This document shows, one piece after another, positions 7,711 to 15,001 of a DNA stretch of 22,013 nt (position 1 is its first letter; the number at the start of each line of letters is the position of its first letter). The notes below the pieces were generated by a model. The model saw only the letters and a program-made list of their open reading frames with translations. It was not told where the DNA came from and made no database searches. The translations under genes and the position numbers were made by a program. Origin of the DNA: a bacterium (GTDB lineage Bacteria > Eremiobacterota > Eremiobacteria > Baltobacterales > Baltobacteraceae); NCBI GenBank assembly GCA_021784715.1, contig JAJYHP010000138.1, forward strand, positions 1 to 22,013, in the 5' to 3' direction.

Positions 7711-8805
7711 TTAGAGGGACGACCACACCTCGAGCTTGCGTTTGACGCCGTCGATGACGGCATCGGTGAACTCGGTGGTCGTGGCGTGGCCGCCGAGATC
7801 CGCAGTTGCGGTACCGCTGTGGATCGCTTCGAGGGAGGCTTCGTAGATCGCACGCGAGGCATTGCTGGCGCGGCGGTCGTCGATGTACCCGAGCATCGCT
7901 CCCGCCGCCAAGATCATCGCCAGTGGGTTCGCGACGTTCTTTCCGAAAAGGCGGGGCGCCGTGCCGTGCGGGGCCTCCGCCATGACGATGCTGGGCTTGA
8001 AGGCTTCGCCCGCTTCCGGGGAGCCCTCGAAGGAGAGCAGGACCGATTCCGCTCCGGCGATCGAACCGAAGAGTTGCATGACGAAATCGGAGAGGCAATC
8101 GCCATCGCGGTTGAGCGATGGAATGACGAGCGGATCGTCCCCGACCGAACTCAAAAGCAACGCGTAGGTCGCATCGATGAGCTGCGGTTCGTAAGGGATA
8201 TCCTTATTCCGTGCGGCCGCTGCGTCCATCTCTTCTTTGAGCATGCCTTCGTAGACCGGACTGACCGTGTACTTCGGGCCGCCGAAGACCCGCCCGCCGA
8301 CTTTGCGTGCGTGCGCGAACGAATACTCCGAGACGTACCGACAGATCGTGCGCGAGATCGATTCGGTCCGATAGGCGATCTCGTCGCCGTCGGCGCTCTC
8401 GCGCCATTCCTTAGCGCCGTACGCATCGCCGACCGCCATGCGCACGACGGCGATCGGCGCGTGGATGCCGCCGACCGGGCGTACGCGCGGTAGGCGACGA
8501 CCGGTACGCACGATGACCTTTCCGTCGATCTCTTTGCGTAGGATCGCGTTCGGCGATCCGACATCGTCGCGCTGCTCGGGGGTGATCGTTGCGGCCTTGA
8601 TGCCGAAGCGATGTTTTCGCATCGCCGCGGCTGCCTCGTGAACCACCGCATTATTGCCTTTGCGGCGGTTTTCGAGTGAGAGGTCGAAGCGAAGAAGATC
8701 GAGTTCGAGGTCGATCGTCTCGCGCGCGATCACGCGTAACGATTCCTCTAGTAATTCCTGTCCGGTTTGATCGCCCTCGAGGACGACGACGGTTGGCTTG
8801 CTCAA
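7711..8805 (-). CDS. icd: Isocitrate dehydrogenase of the isocitrate/isopropylmalate dehydrogenase family
   Basis: A 364-residue beta-decarboxylating dehydrogenase that probably oxidises isocitrate to 2-oxoglutarate in the TCA cycle. The substrate loop SPNAILR (84-90) has the S-x-N-x3-R pattern of isocitrate enzymes, and R100 follows at the expected distance; isopropylmalate enzymes lack this serine loop. NRDGDCLSD (232-240) supplies the metal-binding aspartates, and the cofactor motif is HGTAP (280-284). The next residues, R285-L286, replace the Asp-Ile typical of NAD enzymes, so NADP may be preferred (inference). The TTG start at 8805 has GAGGAG five bases upstream. It diverges from ftsK with only 36 bases between starts. 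The substrate call is less sure than the family. Confidence 0.75.
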   Translation of the reverse strand: MSKPTVVVLEGDQTGQELLEESLRVIARETIDLELDLLRFDLSLENRRKGNNAVVHEAAAAMRKHRFGIKAATITPEQRDDVGSPNAILRKEIDGKVIVRTGRRLPRVRPVGGIHAPIAVVRMAVGDAYGAKEWRESADGDEIAYRTESISRTICRYVSEYSFAHARKVGGRVFGGPKYTVSPVYEGMLKEEMDAAAARNKDIPYEPQLIDATYALLLSSVGDDPLVIPSLNRDGDCLSDFVMQLFGSIAGAESVLLSFEGSPEAGEAFKPSIVMAEAPHGTAPRLFGKNVANPLAMILAAGAMLGYIDDRRASNASRAIYEASLEAIHSGTATADLGGHATTTEFTDAVIDGVKRKLEVWSSL

Positions 8806-8841
8806 AAGAACTCCTCGTACGATGACGAATGAAATCGCCCA

Positions 8842-11019
8842 ATGGCACGCGTGCGTCGTAAGGCAAGTTCGAGAGATCGCCTAAACTCGGAGATCGTCGG
8901 GCTTCTTGCGCTCGGATGCGCGCTGCTCTTCGGAATCGCGTTGGCGCTACCGCAGCATTCCGGCGAGATCGGGCGTTGGGGCGCCACGACGTTGCATCGC
9001 ATCTTTGGTGATGGAGCCCCGCTTTTCCCGGTACTGATTGCCCTGATCGGCGCGATCGTCTTTCTTGAAATCGATGTTCCGCGCTTGATTGCGACCTATG
9101 GCGGAGCGGCGCTTGCGTACTTTTTACTCGCCGATGCGGCTCTTGGGGCCCGGAGCGACCGCTCCGGTGGGATTCTTGGGTCGGCGATCTGGTGGATGCT
9201 CCACCGCCTCGTCGGCGGGTTCGGCGGTGCCCTTTTCCTCATTCTGTCGGCTCTGGTGCTGACGATGTGGCTCGCGAACCTCCGTCTGAAACCGGTTCTC
9301 GGCCTCCTCGGCGCGCTCTTCGCCAGGATCCGGTTCCCAAAGATCCGGCTCCCCGAGATCGAATTTCCGCAGTGGCGGCTGCCGAATTTCTCTCGGCCGG
9401 CGTTGCCCGCGCCCGAGCCCCCGCGGAGCGCTACTCCGGAGAGCGTCGCTCGCCCCGAGCGCGTTCCCTACGACGAGTCGGCGCACTATGTCGAGCCGCC
9501 GCGGGCCCCGGTGCCGGCGCGAGTTCCGGTGCCCCCGCTCGAAGGAGAGTACCAGGCGCCCGACCCGGCTGCGCGCGCGCGCACCTATCGGCTGCCCGAT
9601 CTCTCCCTGTTCGATCCGCCCGCGCGGCAAGTCGTCGACGAAACCAATCGCGCGCACGTGCTCGAAGATACGCTCGCTTCGTTCGGCGTCGGTGCGAAGG
9701 TGATGCATATCGAGCGTGGGCCGTCGATCACGCGTTATGAATTACGGCCGGAGCGGGGCGTCAAGATCTCGCGCATCGCCTCGCTCGCCGACGATCTCGC
9801 GCTCGCTCTCGCTGCAACCAGCGTCCGCATCGAGGCCCCGATTCCCGGGAAATCTGCCGTCGGGATCGAGGTTCCCAACGCGAATGTCTCCGTCGTCGCG
9901 ATTCGCGAGATTCTCGAGGCGCTTCCCAATCGCGGACAGATTCCGCCCCTGTGGATGGCTTTAGGGAAAGATATCACCGGGCGACCGGTCTTCGGCGACC
10001 TCGGGAAGATGCCGCATCTCCTGGTCGCCGGTGCGACCGGTTCGGGAAAATCGGTCTGCCTGAACACCATCGTTGCATCGTTGCTCGTCGCGGCGACGCC
10101 CGATCAAGTGCAGATCCTCATGATCGATCCAAAACGCGTCGAATTAACCGTCTATAACGGGATTCCACATCTCATCAAAGAGGTGATTACCGATCCCAAA
10201 GTGGCCGCCGGGGCGTTGTTGGAGATGACGCGCGAAATGGATGCGCGCTACGAACGCTTTGCGAAGGCCGGCGTCCGAAAAATCGAAGAGTACAACGCCA
10301 AATATCCCGACGAACGCCTCCCGTTCGTGGTGATTATCATCGACGAACTCGCCGATCTCATGCTGGTTGCGCCGTCGCGCGTCGAGACGACCATCATGCG
10401 GTTGGCGCAGCTCGCGCGCGCAACGGGTATCCACCTGATCGTTGCGACGCAGCGCCCGTCGGTCGACGTTATCACGGGGCTGATCAAAGCGAATATCCCG
10501 TCGCGCATCGCGTTTGCGGTGAGCTCGCAAGTCGATTCGCGTACGATTCTCGATCAAGCCGGCGCCGAGCGTCTGCTCGGGCGCGGCGATATGCTCTTTT
10601 TGCCGATCGATGCCCCCAAACCGATGCGCGCGCAGGGTGCCCTGATCTCCGGGCCGGAGGTGACGCGTTTGGTCGAATTTTGGGCGCGGCAGGCACGCCC
10701 GGAGAATTTACTCGAAGTCGAATTGGTGCCGCTCACCGATGAGGAAGAGAACGGCAAGCGCGAGGTTGATTCGCTGTGCTACGATGCAGCGAAGTTTATT
10801 ATCGAAACGAACGTCGCCTCGACTGCGGCCTTGCAGGCACAATTTTCCATCGGACATCCACGTGCCGTACGCGTGATGAAGCAGCTCGAGGATTTCGGGG
10901 TCGTCGGCCCGCACGAAGGGACGAAGCCGCGAAAGATCGGGCTCTCGCTCGGCGATCTTGAATTGTTGGCACCGCGAATGGGCAAGGGTGAAGGCTCGCA
11001 ACAGGGGCTCTTCGACTGA
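8842..11019 (+). CDS. ftsK: DNA translocase FtsK/SpoIIIE
   Basis: FtsK pumps DNA through the closing division septum and helps resolve chromosomes. The 725-residue protein has about four membrane segments in residues 18-150, then a short Pro/Arg-rich linker (about 165-250). The alpha-beta motor region follows, with Walker A GATGSGKS at 397-404 and Walker B VVIIIDE at 496-502. DPKRVELTVYNGIPHL (429-444) and ATQRPSVDVITGLIKANIPS are diagnostic for the motor. A C-terminal winged-helix gamma domain, including ALQAQFSIGHPRAVRVMKQL, reads polar DNA motifs. The short linker is closer to SpoIIIE than to E. coli FtsK. The ATG at 8842 has no clear Shine-Dalgarno. The stop overlaps the PAP2 start by one base. 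Confidence 0.96.
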   Translation: MARVRRKASSRDRLNSEIVGLLALGCALLFGIALALPQHSGEIGRWGATTLHRIFGDGAPLFPVLIALIGAIVFLEIDVPRLIATYGGAALAYFLLADAALGARSDRSGGILGSAIWWMLHRLVGGFGGALFLILSALVLTMWLANLRLKPVLGLLGALFARIRFPKIRLPEIEFPQWRLPNFSRPALPAPEPPRSATPESVARPERVPYDESAHYVEPPRAPVPARVPVPPLEGEYQAPDPAARARTYRLPDLSLFDPPARQVVDETNRAHVLEDTLASFGVGAKVMHIERGPSITRYELRPERGVKISRIASLADDLALALAATSVRIEAPIPGKSAVGIEVPNANVSVVAIREILEALPNRGQIPPLWMALGKDITGRPVFGDLGKMPHLLVAGATGSGKSVCLNTIVASLLVAATPDQVQILMIDPKRVELTVYNGIPHLIKEVITDPKVAAGALLEMTREMDARYERFAKAGVRKIEEYNAKYPDERLPFVVIIIDELADLMLVAPSRVETTIMRLAQLARATGIHLIVATQRPSVDVITGLIKANIPSRIAFAVSSQVDSRTILDQAGAERLLGRGDMLFLPIDAPKPMRAQGALISGPEVTRLVEFWARQARPENLLEVELVPLTDEEENGKREVDSLCYDAAKFIIETNVASTAALQAQFSIGHPRAVRVMKQLEDFGVVGPHEGTKPRKIGLSLGDLELLAPRMGKGEGSQQGLFD

Positions 11020-11660
11020 TGCAGCGGTACAACCGACCTGCGCTCTATGCCGCCGCAGCATTGCTATCGTTCGTGGCGGCATTTGTCTTGGGTTTGTACG
11101 TAACGAAGTACGGCGAGCCAGCTCCGATCATGACCGTCGCCCATGCGATGGTCGGCGTTCACGCGCATCTTGCTTGGGACTTCACGTTGATCGCGCGCCC
11201 GGAGGTGCTGGCGCCCCTCGGCGTGGCACTCATCGTTGCGGCGTTCATTTTTCGGACCTGGAGCGGACGCATCGCTTTCTCGCTGATCTCCCTGCTGCTC
11301 TCGTGGCGAACCGATGCGTTCTTGCAGCATCTCTTTAAACGCCCGCGGCGCACCGACTGGGTGATCCATCACGAGACCTCATTTTCGTATCCGAGTTCGC
11401 ATGCGGCGATCTCGTGCGGCTTCTATCTGCTGTGGGCGTATCTCATTGCGCGCAGCGAGCTGCCCGGAAAGCTTCGGTTCACCCTTTCGAGCCTGCTCGT
11501 TCTGCTCTGGCCGACGATCCTTTGGTCGCGGCTCGCGCTTGGAGCCCACTATCCAAGCGACCTACTCGGCGGCACCTTCGTCGGTTTGGCGGCGGTCTTC
11601 GCGCTCGCCGCGGTGGTCGAGACGATAAAGGTGGTAGGCGCCACCTCGCGGCGGGCATAG
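11019..11660 (+). CDS. PAP2-family membrane phosphatase
   Basis: A 213-residue protein with about five membrane segments and the phosphatase motifs of the PAP2 superfamily. These are KRP at 107-109 (motif 1), YPSSHA at 124-129 with H128, and SR-x5-H-x3-D (S170, R171, H177, D181). Members dephosphorylate lipid phosphates such as undecaprenyl pyrophosphate, phosphatidic acid or phosphatidylglycerophosphate at the membrane. The spacing in motif 1 is unusual: the position that usually holds the first lysine of K-x6-RP seems to be Gln103. It starts within the ftsK stop (TGATG), so it is translationally coupled to ftsK, and mqnE follows 11 bases later. The substrate cannot be told. Confidence 0.85.
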   Translation: MQRYNRPALYAAAALLSFVAAFVLGLYVTKYGEPAPIMTVAHAMVGVHAHLAWDFTLIARPEVLAPLGVALIVAAFIFRTWSGRIAFSLISLLLSWRTDAFLQHLFKRPRRTDWVIHHETSFSYPSSHAAISCGFYLLWAYLIARSELPGKLRFTLSSLLVLLWPTILWSRLALGAHYPSDLLGGTFVGLAAVFALAAVVETIKVVGATSRRA

Positions 11661-11671
11661 CATCGTCGTCA

Positions 11672-12802
11672 ATGAGCGTTGCGACGGTGGCCGGCGACCC
11701 TGCGCTGGCGAAGATCGAAGAAAAGATCGCGGCGGGCGATTCGCTTTCGTTTGAAGATGGGCTGGCGCTCTATGCGACGCGCGATCTTCACACGCTTGGG
11801 CGACTGGCTCGCGAGCAAAAACAGAAGAAGAGCGGAGATCGCGTCTATTACGTTTTAAATCGCTATATCAACTCGACCAATGTTTGCTATGCGGGTTGTA
11901 CGTTTTGCTCGTTTGCGGCCGACGAGTTCAAGGAAAAAGCGCGCGTCTTTCGGATGACCCCCGATCAGGTTTTCGAGAAAGCAACCGAGACCGGTCGGAA
12001 CTTCAACCAACTTCACATCGTCGGCGGACACGATCCGCGCCAGCTCTCGCTCGATTACTGGCTGCCGCTGATGCGCCGTTTTAAAGCCGAGTTGCCGTAC
12101 GTTCAACTCTCGCTCTTTACGGCTGCCGAGATCGATTATATGGCGCGCCGACATCGATTGAGCTATCCCGCGATCGTGGCGCAGTTAAAAGAAGCCGGGC
12201 TCGACAACGTCAACGGCGGTGCGGCCGAGATTTTTGCGGAGGAGACGCGCAAGAAGATCTGCCCGAATAAGGTTACCGCGGCGCAATGGCTCGAAGTTCA
12301 TGAAGAACTTCATCGACAGGGGATCGCGAGCAACGCCACGATGCTCTACGGGCACATCGAGTCGATCGAGGATCGCATCGACCACCTGATGCGTTTACGC
12401 GAATCGCAACGCCGCTCCCCGGGTTTTAATGCGTTCATCCCGCTTGCGTACCATCCCGATGGAAACGAATTGAGTTACTGCGGTTGGACCGGCGGAATCG
12501 ACGATATCAAAACCTTTGCCGTCGCGCGCCTGATGCTGGACAACTTCGATCACATCAAAGCCTACTGGATGATTCAGGGCCTCCACGTTTGCCAAGTTTC
12601 GCTGGAGTTCGGCGCCGATGACATGGACGGCACGCACGGATCGACCGACGAAGAGATGATCTACCATGCCGCCGGAACGCGCTCCGGGCAGTATGTCGAC
12701 GACCGTGAATTTCGTCGCTTAATCGAAAACGCCGGGTACACGCCGGTGCGTCGAAATTCGACCTATCAGACGTTCGCGCACGATTGGAGCCCCGATGCTT
12801 AA
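11672..12802 (+). CDS. mqnE: Aminodeoxyfutalosine synthase MqnE (radical SAM)
   Basis: MqnE joins the MqnA product (3-[(1-carboxyvinyl)oxy]benzoate) to the adenosyl moiety of S-adenosylmethionine, making aminodeoxyfutalosine for menaquinone. The 376-residue length is normal. The 4Fe-4S cluster motif C72-x3-C76-x2-C79 lies in NVCYAGCTFCSF. NQLHIVGGHDP, GGAAEIFAEETRKKICPNK and ATMLYGHIE follow in the usual order and separate it from the MqnC type. The frame stays open upstream into the PAP2 gene, but the ATG at 11672 is chosen because it follows the PAP2 stop by 11 bases and gives the family N-terminus. There is no clear Shine-Dalgarno. The 3' end overlaps mqnA by 8 bases. Confidence 0.93.
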   Translation: MSVATVAGDPALAKIEEKIAAGDSLSFEDGLALYATRDLHTLGRLAREQKQKKSGDRVYYVLNRYINSTNVCYAGCTFCSFAADEFKEKARVFRMTPDQVFEKATETGRNFNQLHIVGGHDPRQLSLDYWLPLMRRFKAELPYVQLSLFTAAEIDYMARRHRLSYPAIVAQLKEAGLDNVNGGAAEIFAEETRKKICPNKVTAAQWLEVHEELHRQGIASNATMLYGHIESIEDRIDHLMRLRESQRRSPGFNAFIPLAYHPDGNELSYCGWTGGIDDIKTFAVARLMLDNFDHIKAYWMIQGLHVCQVSLEFGADDMDGTHGSTDEEMIYHAAGTRSGQYVDDREFRRLIENAGYTPVRRNSTYQTFAHDWSPDA

Positions 12803-13628
12803 GTGCGGTCGCATTCAATACACCAACGATCTGCCGATTTTCGCCGCTTTCGACGAGCGCGTCATCGAGTATCCGGGAACGCTTCACGAAGATGTCCCTA
12901 CGAGCCTGAATCGGATGTTACTCGCGGGCGAACTCGATCTCGCGCCGATTAGTGCCTTTGCGTGGGCGCGCAATGCCGACCGCCTCGCGCTTCTTCCCGA
13001 TCTCTGCATCGGGGCGCGCGATGAAGTCGTCTCGGTCGTTCTGGTCTCGCAGACGCCGCCGGCTCTGCTCGAAAACGCACAAATCTTCGTAACGCAAGAG
13101 TCTGCGAGCGGCCGCAATCTCCTTCGAGTGCTGCTCGAGCGTCGTTATTGCATCGCGCCGTCCTATATCGAGGACGAACGACCGATCGAACGCGCGCGTC
13201 GCGGCTTTCCGGCCCTCTTGATCGGCGATGCGGCGATCGACGCGTTAGAAGCGTTTCCGCGATCGCAGGTCTACGATCTCGGCACGCTTTGGCACGAGTG
13301 GACCGGGCAACAGACGGTGTTCGCGGTCTGGGCGGCGCGGCGCGAGATCGTCGACGAACGTCGCGAAGAGGTGCGAGCATGTATGGACGCGTTGACCGAT
13401 GCGCTCACCTGGTCGAAGCGCAATATGCCGACCGTGATCGCCGCGGCGCAGCAACGCTTCAAGCGCGCTCCCGGCTTCTACGAGGATTACTACGAAAAGC
13501 TCAACTTTACGTTCCACTCCGCCGCACGAAGCGGGCTGGCCGCCTATTGCCGCGAGCTTCATGCAATCGGCGCGATTCCGCAGATTCCCCTCGTCGCACC
13601 GGAGGTGACCGATGCCCTCGCTCGTTGA
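12795..13628 (+). CDS. mqnA: Chorismate dehydratase MqnA
   Basis: MqnA removes water from chorismate to give 3-[(1-carboxyvinyl)oxy]benzoate, the first step of the futalosine menaquinone pathway. The 277-residue protein has the periplasmic-binding-protein-like fold of the MqnA/MqnD family. Visible signatures are GRIQYTNDLPIF (5-16), LLAGELDLAPISAFAWA (42-58), LLIGDAAIDAL (141-151) and YDLGTLWHEWTG (160-171) followed by FAVWAAR. The last two favour MqnA over MqnD. It starts within the mqnE stop region (8-base overlap) and its own 3' end overlaps mqnC by 17 bases. Because of the overlaps, translation of the three is probably coupled. Confidence 0.9.
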   Translation: MLKCGRIQYTNDLPIFAAFDERVIEYPGTLHEDVPTSLNRMLLAGELDLAPISAFAWARNADRLALLPDLCIGARDEVVSVVLVSQTPPALLENAQIFVTQESASGRNLLRVLLERRYCIAPSYIEDERPIERARRGFPALLIGDAAIDALEAFPRSQVYDLGTLWHEWTGQQTVFAVWAARREIVDERREEVRACMDALTDALTWSKRNMPTVIAAAQQRFKRAPGFYEDYYEKLNFTFHSAARSGLAAYCRELHAIGAIPQIPLVAPEVTDALAR

Positions 13629-14697
13629 TTTGCTCGACCGGGCTGCCGACGGCGGGCGCTTGAGCTACGATGAAGGCGTTCGCCTCTATCGCGAGGCTTT
13701 GCTCCACGATCTCGGCGCGGCGGCGCACGCACGTCGGCTCGCCATGCACCCCGGCGATACCGTTACCTACGTTATCGATACGACGATTAACTATACGAAC
13801 GTCTGTAACGTGCACTGTACGTTCTGTGCATTCTTCCGGCCGGAGCAGCACAAAGAGGGATACACGATGTCCCACGACCGGGTGCTCGAGCGCGTGAAAT
13901 TCGCCGCCGACCAGGGCGCGACGCAAATCATGATTCAGGGTGGGGTGAATCCCGAGCTCGGCGTCGCATGGTTCGAAGAGTTGTTCGAGCGCGTGCGCCG
14001 CGAGTATCCCGCGGTGGATATTCATTCGCTTTCGGTCTCCGAGATCGTCGGAATCGCGAAGGTGGAAGGCTGCTCGACGCGCGAGGTGTTGCAGCGCTTG
14101 CAGGCCGCCGGGCTGAAATCGTTGCCGGGCGCCGGCGCCGAGATTCTCGTCGAACGGGTTCGCAAACGTATCTCGGCGCGGAAAGTGGTCCCCGAGGCGT
14201 GGATCGGGGTGATGCGCGAAGCCCAGCAACTCGGCATGCCGACCACGGCGACGATGATGTTCGGATCGATCGAGACTCCCGAGGAGCGGATCGAGCACAT
14301 GCGCGTGCTGCGCGACCTGCAGGATGAGACGCACGGTTTTACGGCGTTCATTCCATGGTACTACGTACCGTTTAAGACACCGCTGCGCGGCAAAGAGGCG
14401 ACCGGTCTCGAGTATTTGCGCGTGCTCGCGATCTCGCGGCTCTTCCTCGATAATTTCCCGCACCTTCAGGCCTCATGGCTCACTCCGGGATTGAAGATGG
14501 GGCAACTCGCGCTGCTCTACGGATGCGACGACATGGGCGGCACGATTCTCGAGGAACAGGTCGTGCATGACGCCGGTTCGACGAATGAAGCAACGCGCCG
14601 CGACTTAGAGCATGCGATTATCGGAGCGGGTTTCCGCCCGGTGATTCGCGACACGTATTGGAACCTACGTTCGGAGCCTGCGCTCGCGACTGCGTGA
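13612..14697 (+). CDS. mqnC: Cyclic dehypoxanthine futalosine synthase MqnC (radical SAM)
   Basis: MqnC cyclises dehypoxanthine futalosine, forming the carbon skeleton that MqnD later splits to 1,4-dihydroxy-6-naphthoate. The 361-residue protein has the cluster motif C65-x3-C69-x2-C72 in NVCNVHCTFCAFF. Typical MqnC segments follow: IMIQGGVNPELGVAWFEELF, SLPGAGAEILVERVRKRIS, TATMMFGSIET and GGTILEEQVVHDAG. The ATG at 13612 is preceded by GGAGGT five bases upstream, the best Shine-Dalgarno in this run, placed inside the end of mqnA. mqnB and mqnD, needed for the other steps, are not in this window. Confidence 0.94.
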   Translation: MPSLVDLLDRAADGGRLSYDEGVRLYREALLHDLGAAAHARRLAMHPGDTVTYVIDTTINYTNVCNVHCTFCAFFRPEQHKEGYTMSHDRVLERVKFAADQGATQIMIQGGVNPELGVAWFEELFERVRREYPAVDIHSLSVSEIVGIAKVEGCSTREVLQRLQAAGLKSLPGAGAEILVERVRKRISARKVVPEAWIGVMREAQQLGMPTTATMMFGSIETPEERIEHMRVLRDLQDETHGFTAFIPWYYVPFKTPLRGKEATGLEYLRVLAISRLFLDNFPHLQASWLTPGLKMGQLALLYGCDDMGGTILEEQVVHDAGSTNEATRRDLEHAIIGAGFRPVIRDTYWNLRSEPALATA

Positions 14698-14698
14698 T

Positions 14699-15001
14699 AT
14701 GGCCGGCAAGCGAATCGCGCCGACGTTGCCAAACGAGTATTCGCCGGATGAACGTGCGCTGGTTCTGCACGTTCGCGGCCATTCGGCACTACGGAGCGCC
14801 CGACTGACGCCGATGATAGAGTGCTGGCCGTACGGACCCAACGGGCGAAGCTCACGGCGCGAGCGACGCGGCTTCATTTCGTGCCAAACCGGCGCCCTTG
14901 CATGTCGAGATCCCGGCGACTGCGGGAATCTTTCGGCGGCAACTCAAATGCTGCGGTCAGAGGGCGAGCTACGGGTAACTTTTAGGAAAATGAATAGATG
15001 A
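14699..15001 (+). CDS. Hypothetical 100-residue reading frame between mqnC and the flavoprotein gene (doubtful)
   Basis: This frame fills the roughly 300-base stretch after mqnC that has no recognisable gene. Its ATG falls one base after the mqnC stop, and its stop overlaps the next ATG in an ATGA, which is what a coupled gene would show. The predicted protein is basic, Arg- and Ser-rich, with four cysteines, and has no domain, signal peptide or pattern I recognise. There is no Shine-Dalgarno. Codon choice looks random. It may equally be untranslated DNA left by an insertion, or a decayed gene. The well-placed ends are the only reason to list it. Confidence 0.22.
   Translation: MAGKRIAPTLPNEYSPDERALVLHVRGHSALRSARLTPMIECWPYGPNGRSSRRERRGFISCQTGALACRDPGDCGNLSAATQMLRSEGELRVTFRKMNR
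14909..14933 (+). terminator. Weak terminator-like hairpin after mqnC
   Basis: Bases 14909-14915 pair with 14923-14930 (seven base pairs with one bulged A) around a seven-base loop, and TTT follows. It could end the ftsK-mqnC transcript before the flavoprotein gene. The T-run is short and the stem is weak, so the call is tentative. Confidence 0.25.

Noticed and set aside
8793..8823. TTGGCT and TACGAT as an ftsK promoter
   Set aside because: The spacing is 19 bases, both boxes are imperfect, and the first lies inside the divergent coding sequence; too weak to list.
11414..11671. 86-codon upstream extension of mqnE
   Set aside because: It overlaps the well-supported PAP2 gene, is Arg/Ala-rich and is absent from the MqnE family; the ATG at 11672 gives the normal length.
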